A stretch of 64,000 nt of DNA, taken from Thecamonas trahens ATCC 50062. Its lineage: Eukaryota > Apusozoa > Apusomonadida > Apusomonadidae. Both the position numbers and the translations under genes were made by a program. Positions 39,722 to 50,520 of this stretch are shown one piece after another. The first letter of the stretch is position 1. Every line of letters begins with the position of its first letter. The notes beneath the pieces were generated by a model. That model ran no database searches. It had not been told where the DNA came from and saw nothing but the letters and a program-made list of their open reading frames with translations. Location: the NCBI RefSeq assembly GCF_000142905.1, contig NW_013657675.1, positions 255,122 through 319,121 on the forward strand, written 5' to 3'.

Positions 39722-42700
39722 ATGGCCCCGACCGGGGCGCCACAACTCCCCGCGCCCGCACCTGGACACAACGGCCAGCCGCCGCCGCAACATGCCCCCC
39801 AGTCAGCAGACCAGCCACGGTCTCGCCCGACATCAGTCTCACCGAGCTCTGCTAATGCACCATATATGCCAAACACGATCGTGCGCGGCTCGCCGTCGCG
39901 CCGCTCTGGGTCGTCAGCAACATCGATCGCCACCGATACCTCGGTCATTGCCCGCTTGCCGACCCACGCCATAGGTACGACCATCGTCAACGGGCTTTCG
40001 TCACGCCGGCGGTCGTCGATTCGGTCGGCGCCGACCGAGTCGCTCGAAGACGTGCCCGAAGGCTGCGTCCTCTCCCACACGCGCGGGGAGTCACAGTTGC
40101 ACACCATTTTGGTGACTCAGGCCTCGATCACACCGCGGCCAGCAGGCCTCGGCGCCGTAGCGGAGGCCAAGGGATTTTCCACCCCGCAAAAGTCGCCGCC
40201 TGTCATCAGGCCCAAGCTTGGCAGCAACCTCTCGCACCAGTCGTCGGTGAGCTCGCTGTTTGACGGCTCCGAGTCCGGCTGGGTCAACCACGACCCAGCC
40301 ATGATGGAGCTTCCGCTCTCATCGCGACTGCACGAGTCGTCGGGCTCGTCCGTGCTCGCCTCCAACCGCGGCCACGAACACCTCTCGCAGAGCGAAGGCG
40401 TAGTTTACTCGATGGGGGCTGGACCTGTCGGTGCGCCTGATGATGGACAGGCTGGGCAGGGGAGCTCGGCCGCGCGCGGAATCGTCAAGCTGTGCGGCCA
40501 CGAGATGGAGATACCCTGGCTCCGCGAGTCGTATCTGCCTCGCACCTCGCTTCGCGACTTTCACTGGCAGCAGGAGCGAGTCCTAGTTCTTGCCACCACG
40601 ATCATCATGCTCATGCTCATTTTGATCCGCCTCACCAACCTCACTACTGAAGGCGACGAGCCGCTGATGGCCGTCTCGTTTGGCGTCCTCTTTACATTCA
40701 CCCTTGTCCCGCTCACGCTGGCGCTCCCATGTGTGGTAGACCAGTCGCGGTACGGCCTGCTCATGCGGATGTGGGCCGTCGCCGCCTGCTACTTTACGTG
40801 TCTCATCCAAACAGCGACGAGCAACCAAGCGTTTTGGATTCTCCTTCCGCTCCCCATCCCGCTCTTTGTCCTCTCGCCGCGCTACGCCGGCGTCGCCATC
40901 GTCGTCATTTACGTTGTCTCGCTCGGTGTCCTGGTTGGCGCTGACATCGAGCGCGACGGCGACTCGCTTGTCCGCTACGCTCTGGCGCTCACCGGCTGCA
41001 CCATTATCTTTGGCATCCATACTTTTATGCTAATGTGGCGGAATCGCGAGGCCGTTATCTGGGAGAAGCTGTATGGTGTGGTGCTCAACGGAACGTTTGA
41101 AGGCATTGTCCTCCTCGACGATCGGCTCCTCATCCGCCGCTACAACCTCATCATGCTTCAGATGTTTGGCTCGTCGACACTGCTCGACGGCCAGCCGCTG
41201 GAGAACATCATTGCGCCTCACGACCGCGCGCGCCTCCTCGCCGCCCTCGAGGCGGCGGCCTCGTCGCGGATGCTCATCGAGGTCGAAGCCCAGGCCGGGC
41301 CCGGCGCGCCGTCGTTCCCTGTTGAGGTCTCCATCATGCGCATCTCCGGCTTTGTCATTTGCTCTCTCCGCAATATGATCCACCGCAAGGAGATCGAGAA
41401 CATGCTGCTCGAGGCCAAAGAGTCAGAGCTCATTGCCAAAGAGTCGCTCATCCAGGAGGCGCGCCGGCAAGCCCAGATGAAGTCTTCGTTTGTCTCCACC
41501 GTCACCCACGAGCTCCGCACTCCGCTCAACGCCGTCATCGGCATGTCGCAGATTCTGTCGTCGATGCGGCTCAACGCCGAGCAGGCCAACTGCGCAGAAG
41601 TCATCCGGACCGCCTCGGAGTCGCTTCTCGACCTTGTCAACGACATCCTCGACAACGAGAAGATCGACGCCGACGCCTTTGAGTTTGAGGAGCGCCACTG
41701 TGACCTCAACGGCATTGTCTGGTCCTCGCTTTCCATCGTTGCGCCCAAGGCCTTTGAAAAGTCGGTCGAAATCGGGTATCGCGCGGCGCCCGACCTGCCG
41801 CCGGCTGTCACCGGCGACCCCTCGCGGTACAAGCAAGTGCTCCTCAATCTTCTCTCCAACGCCGTCAAGTTTACGCCGGGTGGCGGGCACGTCATTGTCA
41901 CCGTCTCAGCCACGCGCCTTGCCGACTCGGACGACATTGTTGTTGAGACGCGAGTCATCGACTCTGGCATCGGCATTGCGCCCGAGGAAATGTCGCGCCT
42001 GTTTGTGCCGTTTGGCCAGGCCGCGGTCTCGACCCAGCGCGAGTACGGTGGAACCGGGCTGGGCCTTTCCATCTCGCGCAAGCTCGCCCAGCGCATGGGC
42101 GGCGACATTGCGGTCAAGTCCAAGAAGAACCGTGGGACCACGTTTTCGTTCACCGCCACCTTTGGTTCGGTCATTGCCCCGGGCTCGTCGCTCATGCGCG
42201 ACGAGCTCCGCCTCGCTGTTCCGGGCAATGTTGTCGTTGTCTACCGCAACAAGCGCATCCGCTCCATCATCCGTCGCCAGATGGAAGACTGGAACATCGA
42301 AGTTCAGATGGCCGGCACACTCGACGACGTCAAGCCCAAGCCTGGCACCGTTGCCTGCCTCATCCTCGAGGCCGAGTACATCAAGAACTCGGCCATCGGC
42401 TCGATGCTCGCTGAAAACTTCCCCACCGTCGTCATCACCATCCCGGGTGCCGAGCACGAGCTTCTCACCTCGCTCTCGAAGACCGCCAAGGCTCTGACGG
42501 CGGTGAACAAGCCGCTCTCATGGGAGCAGCTCAAGCGGGCTATGATTGACTCGACCACCATCTTTGCTCACGCTACACGCCCGCAGGTGCCTGGCACCTC
42601 AGCCCCAGCGCCGGCCATGATCCGCTCGGCCGATGGACCCATCTCGCCGCGTGCCACCTCGTCTGTATCGGGCCGCAATGTCGACCAGTCAGGCAACGAA

Positions 42701-43153
42701 GGTGACGGCGCCAAGTTTGACGGCGTCCGCTCCTCGTCCGCCGTCGGAAATGCTATCACCTCGCATCCGCCCAACGGCCTCGCCACCTCGTCATCAGGCA
42801 CTATGTCCGGTCGCAACATCTCGTTTCTCGGCGGTGCTGCCGCGATGGCGGCCTCGGCCATGGCTTCGCTTGTTGAACAGCCGTATGAGAACTCCAACTC
42901 GTCAGGCCGCCTGGTACGGTCCACCGGCTCCGGAACGGCGGCCGGGAGCTCGGACTACGGCGGCGGTGGTGGGAGCGGAGTGACATCTGTGGGTGGTGGT
43001 GGGAGCGGTGACGGCCTAGCCTCGCCGCGCTCGACTGTATCACCGATTGGGCGCTCAATCGAACACTCGCGTGAGCACCCGTCACGTGGCTCGTCGCGCG
43101 GGCGCGGACGCCCAAGGCGAGCAATGCACCAAGTCGGCAGCTGCCCGTTGTAG
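39722..43153 (+). CDS. Hybrid sensor histidine kinase, kinase portion
   Basis: Membrane histidine kinase. Ser/Pro-rich N-terminus; about six hydrophobic helices at residues 287-440 (VLVLATTIIMLMLILIRLT onwards); a PAS-like domain at about 450-552 (LNGTFEGIVLLDDRLLIRR); a coiled linker. The HisKA H-box is SFVSTVTHELRTPLNAVIGM with phospho-acceptor His596. The HATPase has LLNLLSNAVKFTPGGGHV, DSGIGIAPEEM, FVPFGQ and GGTGLGLSISRKL, all complete. At about 833-943 is a receiver-like fold lacking the phospho-Asp (CLILEAEYI), a pseudo-receiver. A Gly/Ser-rich linker runs to a stop at 43153. One added C in CCC at 43111-43113 joins the reading to QLPVVDADAVKKAMRIAVVD of the next feature, so both entries are probably one gene of about 1709 residues. 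The start is the first ATG of credible coding sequence and is uncertain. Confidence 0.92.
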   Translation: MAPTGAPQLPAPAPGHNGQPPPQHAPQSADQPRSRPTSVSPSSANAPYMPNTIVRGSPSRRSGSSATSIATDTSVIARLPTHAIGTTIVNGLSSRRRSSIRSAPTESLEDVPEGCVLSHTRGESQLHTILVTQASITPRPAGLGAVAEAKGFSTPQKSPPVIRPKLGSNLSHQSSVSSLFDGSESGWVNHDPAMMELPLSSRLHESSGSSVLASNRGHEHLSQSEGVVYSMGAGPVGAPDDGQAGQGSSAARGIVKLCGHEMEIPWLRESYLPRTSLRDFHWQQERVLVLATTIIMLMLILIRLTNLTTEGDEPLMAVSFGVLFTFTLVPLTLALPCVVDQSRYGLLMRMWAVAACYFTCLIQTATSNQAFWILLPLPIPLFVLSPRYAGVAIVVIYVVSLGVLVGADIERDGDSLVRYALALTGCTIIFGIHTFMLMWRNREAVIWEKLYGVVLNGTFEGIVLLDDRLLIRRYNLIMLQMFGSSTLLDGQPLENIIAPHDRARLLAALEAAASSRMLIEVEAQAGPGAPSFPVEVSIMRISGFVICSLRNMIHRKEIENMLLEAKESELIAKESLIQEARRQAQMKSSFVSTVTHELRTPLNAVIGMSQILSSMRLNAEQANCAEVIRTASESLLDLVNDILDNEKIDADAFEFEERHCDLNGIVWSSLSIVAPKAFEKSVEIGYRAAPDLPPAVTGDPSRYKQVLLNLLSNAVKFTPGGGHVIVTVSATRLADSDDIVVETRVIDSGIGIAPEEMSRLFVPFGQAAVSTQREYGGTGLGLSISRKLAQRMGGDIAVKSKKNRGTTFSFTATFGSVIAPGSSLMRDELRLAVPGNVVVVYRNKRIRSIIRRQMEDWNIEVQMAGTLDDVKPKPGTVACLILEAEYIKNSAIGSMLAENFPTVVITIPGAEHELLTSLSKTAKALTAVNKPLSWEQLKRAMIDSTTIFAHATRPQVPGTSAPAPAMIRSADGPISPRATSSVSGRNVDQSGNEGDGAKFDGVRSSSAVGNAITSHPPNGLATSSSGTMSGRNISFLGGAAAMAASAMASLVEQPYENSNSSGRLVRSTGSGTAAGSSDYGGGGGSGVTSVGGGGSGDGLASPRSTVSPIGRSIEHSREHPSRGSSRGRGRPRRAMHQVGSCPL

Positions 43154-43176
43154 ATGCAGATGCCGTCAAGAAGGCC

Positions 43177-44850
43177 ATGCGCATCGCGGTTGTCGACGAC
43201 GAGCCGCTCTCGGCACGGGTATCGGGCCAGCTGGTGAAGGCGGTTGGCTACGTCAACGTTGATGTCTTTACCAAGGGCGCCGACCTTGTGGAGAAGCATA
43301 GCGCGGACCCGTACCACATCATCTTCCTCGATCTGCACATGCCAGGTATGGACGGCTACGAGACGGCGACCCGAATTCTAGCAACCGACGTGCCCAAGGA
43401 GCGCACGCCGGCACTGCTGGCGCTGTCAGGCACGTCTGTGGCCGAGGAAATGACGCGGGCCATCAACGTTGGATTTCTGGAGGTGGTGGGCAAGCCGCTG
43501 CGGCTTGACACGCTTGCCCAGGTCCTCGACCGGGTTTCATCCTCGCTGCGGCTCACAGTGGTGCCGCTCTCGCGGCGGGCGTCGCTGGTCGCGGGCACGC
43601 CATCGAGCCCACCGCCGCCATCGTCGGCGTCTAAGCCGCCTGCCGCTCGGGCGTCGTCGGTCTCGTCACTTCGCTCATACCAGTCAGGCGTCTCGGGCGA
43701 GGACGCCAACGATGCGCCGGTCCGATCCATCATGGCGCTGACAATGGATACCAAGGGCGACACGTTTGTGGACGAAGCGCGCTCGCTCTTCTCGGCACCT
43801 GACTCGGTCCCAGCCGGGCCGCCACCGGTCATCCTTGTTGTCGACGGAAACACCGTCCATGCCACGTCGATCTGCACCATGCTTCGTCGTTTCCGCCTCG
43901 ATGCGCAGTCGATCTCGTCGGGCGAGGCCGTCATCGAAAAGTGGCGCTCATACCGCAAGGGCACGGTCAAAATCATCCTCATGTCGCTCATCCTTCCCGA
44001 CACTGACGGCTCGGCCGTCACCTCGCAGATCCGCGAGATCGAGTACGCGCTCAACCTCCCGCCCGTCCCCATCATCATCATGGGCACTAAGACGCAGTCG
44101 CCGCTCTTCCGCAGGTGCGAGGCCGCCGGTGCCACTGAGTGTGTGACCAAGCCCATCCATCGCGCCCACCTCGTGCAAAAGCTCCGCCAGTACATTGTGC
44201 TCGTCCGCGAGCGCTCAATGTCATCAGATCTGCTCGGCCCGGGCGAGCGGCACAATCACTCGTTCACCTCGCAGTCGAACACGTCGGGGTGGATCTCCAT
44301 CCCAGCCTCGCATGCCTCGTCGTTTGTCCACAACGCCGCACCAGTGTCCGACGATGTCCAGGCCGAGATCCTCAACAAGCTCCATCCGCCGGAAGAGATT
44401 CTCTCGTCGCACTCAAACTCATCTTCATCAGAAGTCACCCCGCTCGGCTCCAGTGTCACCGTCGGCTCGACGCACTCGCGCTCGTGCACTGGCGCGTCGT
44501 CGGTCTCGTTCGACTGCAACTGCACCAACCCAGACCTCGCCAACTTTGTTAATGCCTCGCGCCGTGCATCGGTCGTCAAGCCACCCGCCCGCTCGCCTTC
44601 GGGCAACTCGCTCGCGCCTCCTGCTCAGGGCAAGCCCAAGGCCAAGTCCCCAGCGAAGTCCCCAGCCAAGCCCAAGCGCAACGGCAAGTCACAAGCGGCG
44701 TCGAGCACGTCGATCGAGTCGTCGAAGACCAAGTCGACGAGCAAGTCGAAGACCAAGTCGAAGACCAAGTCAACGAGTAAGTCGACGAGAAAGTCGAAGA
44801 GCAAGGTGAGTAAGTCGCAGAGTAAGTCGATCGATGCGTCAAAGGAGTAG
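43177..44850 (+). CDS. Tandem receiver part of the hybrid histidine kinase
   Basis: Probably the C-terminal part of the preceding kinase (see there for the single-base break). As read from ATG 43177 it has 557 residues. Receiver 1 is complete: MRIAVVDDEP, phospho-acceptor Asp52 in IIFLDLHMPGMDG, LALSGTS and GKPLR. Receiver 2 starts near residue 213 (PVILVVDGNTVHA) but has Ser where the phospho-Asp belongs (IILMSLILPDTDG). It keeps CVTKPI, so it is a pseudo-receiver. The remaining 200 residues are Ser-rich and end in a Lys/Ser/Thr repeat (KSKTKSKTKSTSKSTRKSK). An independent gene starting exactly at the first strand of a receiver would be unusual, which also favours fusion. Confidence 0.86.
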   Translation: MRIAVVDDEPLSARVSGQLVKAVGYVNVDVFTKGADLVEKHSADPYHIIFLDLHMPGMDGYETATRILATDVPKERTPALLALSGTSVAEEMTRAINVGFLEVVGKPLRLDTLAQVLDRVSSSLRLTVVPLSRRASLVAGTPSSPPPPSSASKPPAARASSVSSLRSYQSGVSGEDANDAPVRSIMALTMDTKGDTFVDEARSLFSAPDSVPAGPPPVILVVDGNTVHATSICTMLRRFRLDAQSISSGEAVIEKWRSYRKGTVKIILMSLILPDTDGSAVTSQIREIEYALNLPPVPIIIMGTKTQSPLFRRCEAAGATECVTKPIHRAHLVQKLRQYIVLVRERSMSSDLLGPGERHNHSFTSQSNTSGWISIPASHASSFVHNAAPVSDDVQAEILNKLHPPEEILSSHSNSSSSEVTPLGSSVTVGSTHSRSCTGASSVSFDCNCTNPDLANFVNASRRASVVKPPARSPSGNSLAPPAQGKPKAKSPAKSPAKPKRNGKSQAASSTSIESSKTKSTSKSKTKSKTKSTSKSTRKSKSKVSKSQSKSIDASKE

Positions 44851-44959
44851 CGTAGTCAAGCTCGCCCGGGCCCGGGCTGCCGCCTCGTTCAACCAAACAC
44901 CACCAAACAGCCACAACTGCCGACAGCTCGCCAGTGGGCCACACGTGACTGCCGCAGCC

Positions 44960-47900
44960 ATGGGCCGCAAGAAAAAGTCGAGCTCTGAGGGTCCCGCCAA
45001 GGCGACCTCTGTCATGCGGACGGGTGGCGAGATTGATGGTAGGTGGTGGGTAGCGGTGCTGAACAGCGGGAGTGGAGCCAAGAGAATGGGTGGTTGCGAA
45101 GGGGGGGTGGTGAAGGGGGAGGGTGTGTCGCTTTGGTCGCTCGGCTGCTGCGGCATGTGCGTTGGGCCATTTTTTCAGTCTGTGGCGAGGCAGGCGAGGC
45201 AGCGAGGGAAAGGCGGCAAGGAGGGAGGGCGGAGGGGGGTAAAGGAAAGGACAGGAAGACTCATGTGTGTGTGGTGTGGTGTGGATGGGGGGACACGGGG
45301 ATGTGTGGTGTAGAGCTGACGCTTGCGCTCTTCCATGCGGTGCATGACAAGGACAACGGGGTTCACGAGGCCGTCTCGCAGGCCATTCGTGACGTGGGCC
45401 TCCAGCAGCCGGAGATGGTTCTCTCGACGGGCGCGGCGTTTCTCAACAACAACCGCAAGGTGCCGCGGACGCACCGCGTGCTTGTGCTGACTGACATGCA
45501 CGCTGTGCTTGTGGACGCTCTGGACGACATTCCCAAGTCGCTTGGGCGGAATCTGGTGGCGCTCGGAATGACGGAGATGACGGGGACCAAGGACGTGAAG
45601 GCCGACTGGCAGGGCGCAGCGTCGACGCTGCTGGTGGAGCTCGGCAAGCGGTTTGGGGCCGAGGTCCTGGACTCGCTGCTTGGACACTTTGAGCCGAACA
45701 CCATGCCGCACTACTTTACCCTCAAGACCATGGGCGACTTTGCGCGATCAAACCCGATGTACCTGGTCCCAAACCTCAAGTCTATTCTGGGGCGGATGCT
45801 TCCGCTGCTTGGTGGCATCAAGCACAACAACCAAAAGTGGGTGTTTGCGGCGTCGATGGGTCGGTTCTGCGAGGCCATTCGGTTCTACCTCGAGGAGGCG
45901 GACGATCCCGAGGTGTCGATGGAGACCTTTGAGGGCGAAGTGTTCTCGGCTATGGAACTGATGTTCAACACATGGCTGGAGAACAAGGAGATCCGACTGG
46001 CGACACTCGAGGCGATCGGCAACATGTCTGCGCTCATTGCGCGCGACGAGTTTGAGTCGTGGCTCCCCAAGCTGGTCAACACCTTTATCCTCTCGTACAA
46101 AAAGACCAAGACACCGCTGCCGATCACGCAGGGTCTGGTGACCATTCTGGAGACGTCGATCCGTGAGGGCTCGCGGGCTCTCGACTGCTGCCTCAAGGAG
46201 ACGATGGCCGGTCTGCACCCGTACGTGTGCATGCCTGTGGACGAGTCGAACCCGGACTCGGTGATGAACCACGAGGAGCTGCTCCGGTGCTACGAGGTGA
46301 TTGGGCGGGTGTTCTCCGAGTACCTTGTCGACTTTCTGGTCCGGCGGTGCGACGAGAAGACGCCGGCGTCGCGAATCGGAACGCTTGCGGTCCTTCGGCA
46401 CATTGTGCTTGTGCTTGACGAAGAGCTCGAGTCACAGAAGGAGCTCATTGTGTCGGGCATCAAGCCGCTGCTTGCCGATGACGACTTTGAGGTCCGGCGG
46501 GCGTTCTCCAAGACCATTGTGGCTATGGCGCAGTACGACTACCTCTCGCTCGAGGGCGGCGAGTACCTTGTCGAGTACGTGGTGGCCAACGCGGCTATTC
46601 CGCACTCTGTGGTGGCCAATGCCAAGGCTGTTGCGATGAAACGGGCTAAGAAGGGCGCGGCGGTGCCCAAGGGCACGTCGCCGGGCGCACTGCGCAAGGC
46701 CTCGGACGTCATCCTCCATACCATGACGCGCGACATGCCCAACATGACCGACGTGCTCTGGCCGTTCCTCCTCGAGTGCATCGAGCCGGCCAAGTTTACC
46801 ATCGCGGCGGCGTCGGTGTGCAAGTCGCTCTCGTACCTGGCGGATCTCAAGCGCGACGCCGAAGACGACGACTACTACATCGACTTTGACCGGCAGGTTA
46901 ACTTGCCCAAGCCGCAGGCCATCATTGCGCGGCTCCTGACGCTGCTCTCGACGCCGAACGAGCGCGGCTCGCTGGGCCTCGCCATTCTGCAGCTCCTCCT
47001 CGCGCTCTCGGAGATCCTGCACCCGTCGATTGCCGACATGTGGTTTGACCTTGTTCCCAAGCTTGTCAAGTGGCTCAAGGCCCACCGCGGTGACGACTAC
47101 AAGCAGGCGGCCTGGGAGGAGCTCATTCTCCGCTTCCTCTCGCTCACCATCGACGAGGTCAACGACGACGACTGGACCATCACGCTCGGCCACAACCTCT
47201 CGAACCAGTTTGAGCTGTACCAGGGAGAGTACACCGGGTACAAGCGGATGGTGCACAAGCTGCTTGGCACGGTGCTCAAAAAGACGCGCCACAAGAAGTT
47301 TGTGCGCGAGCAACTTGCCGACATGTTTGCCACTCTCGACTGGGCCGACGCCGACGAGCGGACCGGCTTTGCACAGGGCTACGGCATGGCGGCGTCAACG
47401 CACCTCGACTCGGTGCTGGAGAAGTTGCAGCACCTGATGAAGAACGACATGGTCCGCAAGTCCAAGGGCTTCCTCGGCCTCAAGAAAGACAAGTCGCAGA
47501 GCGATGTGGAGAACATCCGGTGCTCGGTGGTGCTCTCGTTTGGCTACGCTGCCACGTACGCCGACAAGAAGCTCATCCAGTCGCGGATCGAGGTTCACAT
47601 CATCAACCACCTCCTCCCGCAGTTTGTCTCGGCCAAGCTCCCGTCGGTCCAGGAGGCGCTTGTCCGCGCCTCAGACCTCATCGGCAAGGCCATGCATCCG
47701 GACAAGCTCGGCGACGCCAAGTTTGTGCTCAAGCAGCGCGACGATCTCCTCACTGCCGTTGTGGGCTTCATCTCGTCGAACACGACCAACTCGGTCAAGA
47801 AAATGGGCTTTGGCTGCTGCGAGACGCTTGTCCGCCTCCTTCCAATCCTCGACCCAGAGCTTCTGACCATGCTGGTCTCTTCGGCGGCGCCGCAGGCGTA

Positions 47901-50292
47901 CGACCTGGTCCTCGAGTCGAGTGGGCGGAAGAAGCGGCGGAAACGCAAGGTGAAGGCGTCAGACGCCGCCGACGGCTCGGACGAGGCCGGCCCGTCGGCG
48001 TCGCGCAAGAAGGGCGACGAGGCGGAGAGCGCCGACATCGGCGACGACGATGAGGAGGTCGACGAGGTCGACGAGGAGGCTGCCGCTGAGGCGGAGGCGC
48101 TGGCGACGCTCAACGATGCGCTGGCAAACCACAACAACATGGTCTCTGCGCTGCTGTACATGGACACGCGGCTGGAGACGCTGCTCACCCTCTTCCGCAA
48201 CCTCGAGTCGTTTGTGGCGTCGTCGTCGCCGGACCGGCGGGCGCGGAGCGTGGTCACCTTCCAGCACCTGCTCACCAAGTACGTCTCGTACAAGCGGGCC
48301 GAGGACGAGCCGAGCCGCGACCGCGAGTCGTTTGAGGAGATGGGCCACTGGATCGGAGTCATGATTCCGCGGTGCACGGATCCGGACGAGGAGGTCCGCG
48401 TCACGGCCTTGTCCAACATCGAGCTCCTGCTGTACATCGACTACGTGCTTGTCAACGACAACTACGGCGTGGCGCCGTCGGACTTTATCAAGCACATCTC
48501 GACGCTCAAGGAGCGGATCCGCGAGGACGAGCTCAACGCGCAGTTTGCCGTCGTCAACGAGCTCACGCGGGTTCTTGTCAAGACGGTGCCCGAGACGGAG
48601 CTGCCGGACCTGCTCATGGCGCTCATGGACGGACTAGTTGATCCGGAGGAGTCATCGGCCAACGGGACGTGCGTGGTGCTCAACGGGCTGATGCGGTCAC
48701 GCGGACGTGAGCTGGAGGAGCACATCGGGCAGCTCATCCACGCCATGCTCTTTGCCATGGAGAACATTACGACGGAGCAGACGATGAACGGAACGCTGCA
48801 TGCGCTGCGGACGCTCGGCACCCACCACCTGACGGGCGTGGTGGACGAGCTCCTCACGACGCCGCTCCCGCAGACCACGCATGTCATCAAGTCGCTGCAG
48901 GTGCTGGGCAAGGACGTCAAGCTCGCCATGCCGATGATCGACCACCTCAAGGACATCATGAACAACGACATGCCGTATGAGGTCTCGCAAGTCTCGCAGA
49001 AGAAGTTTGTCAAGAAGGTCAAGTCCAAGCCTATGGCCGCCACCGCCGCCATTGCCAACATCTTTGACGCCGAGGAGCTCGAAGACACAGCGAGCTCGGA
49101 CCTTGCGGCGCTGCTTTCGACGCTCATTCTCCGCGTCGGCACCGTGGCCAACGTCGTCGAGGACGAGGCGCGGACTTATGTGGTCGAGGCGCTGCGGCGG
49201 CTGCTCAACTGCGCCCAGCTCGATGAGCTCATGGCCGACCTCGAGGAAGCTGGCGTGCTGGAGCAGCTGAGCACGAGCGCGTACCCGGACGCGCTCACCG
49301 ACCTCGCTCGCCTGGTGTGCGAGCACCTGCCAGACCACCTCCGCGAGATCTACGTCTTCCTCTCGCCCTTCCTCTCGCGTAACTACGAGGAGCAGCGTGT
49401 GGCCGTCGCCGCCGTCTTTGCCGAGTTTATCAACAACTGCGACGAGGATGTCGAGCTCCTCAAGAAGCTCCTCAACGCCCTGCTTGTTCGCCTCGTCGAC
49501 GACGACCCGACGGTCAAGCTTCTCTCGCTCCGCGGACTCGGCAACCTCGCGTCCGCCGGTGAGGACGAGGTCAACAAGTACTCGACAACCGTCCTGTCGG
49601 CGCTGATGGGCGGCATCGACGACGCCACCGAAGTCATCGCTCTCGAGGCCATGTCCGGCCTCTCTAAGATCCTCGAGCTGGTCGACGAGGCCAACGTGGC
49701 GCCGGTCCTCATCACTCTCTGCCTCCGCATGAAGCCCTCGTTCCGCGACGCCAACCCGGCCATCCGTGCCGCCGCCATCACTCTCTTTGGCACGCTGTGG
49801 CGGTTCGGCAACCACGGCGAGTCCGAGGCCGACTTTTTCGAACAGATCCAGGCCAACCTCATGGCCTTTGTCCTTCATGCCGATGACGACGACGAGGACG
49901 TCGCGGCCGCCAGCCGCCACGCCCTCTTCCTCCTTGCCGAGCTCCTCCGCCACGACGACATCGCCGAGCTCTTCCAGGCTCTCGAGGAGGACGAGCCCGA
50001 CTACGAGGACTGGCTCGACTCGGTCTCACAGACCCTCATCGCCCACTTCCCCGAGCGCCTCAACTACTACGTCATGGAGTGCGTCGCCTTTTTCGCCCAC
50101 AAATCGTGGCACCACACCAAGGCCAACGCCGCCATCCTCACTGGCTTTTTCATCGGCAACATGGACGACGACCATCGCCGGACCGTCAACCTCTCCCACG
50201 TCTGCGGCGCGCTCAAGAACCTTCTCCGCGAGCCGTCGGCCCGCGTTCGGGTCAAGGCTGCCGAGGCCATTGCGCTGCTCTATGATGTGTAA
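44960..50292 (+). CDS. MROH1: Maestro heat-like repeat protein, MROH1-like
   Basis: Exon 1 (44960-45038) encodes MGRKKKSSSEGPAKATSV and ends at a GTAGGT donor. The intron (45039-45313) is G-rich. Exon 2 (45314-50292) enters in phase 1 through GTAG and stays open for 1659 codons, giving 1685 residues, near human MROH1 (about 1640). The whole chain is HEAT-type helical repeats. MROH1 landmarks by eye are MTGTKDVKADWQGAAS, EVLRCF-like LLRCYEVIGRVFSEYL, RIGTLAVLRHIVLVLDEELE, GGEYLVEYVV and VLWPFLLECIEPAKFT. An acidic/basic low-complexity insertion (KKRRKRKVK, DDDEEVDEVDEEAAAEAE) lies near residues 880-940. MROH1 has been linked to endolysosomal Rab7/actin regulation in animals; function here is by homology only. 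No catalytic motif. Confidence 0.92.
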
Positions 50293-50520
50293 ACCCATAC
50301 CCGCGATCCTCTTGTCCCAGAGTGGGCGACAGTCTTTGCGTCATTGCGTGACTAAAACCGCTGCTGTGGCCATCGTCAGCCACGCCAGCAGCAAGGGCGG
50401 GCATGACACACCTGCGCCATGCAAACCATGTCAGTCGATCACCCGTTCGAATTCGTTTGCCACCACTGGCCCAAACAAGCCCAACACAGCGACCACTCGG
50501 CTCGTTAGCAGCTGCCAGTC

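Noticed and set aside
42955-43338. Minus-strand frame over the kinase linker and receiver
   Set aside because: Antisense shadow of Gly/Ser-rich coding sequence, no domain.
43177-44850. Independent response-regulator gene
   Set aside because: The receiver begins exactly at ATG, and reading back in frame gives a natural linker that meets the kinase frame at a CCC run, so fusion is more likely. I still list it as a separate entry because the sequence as given breaks there.
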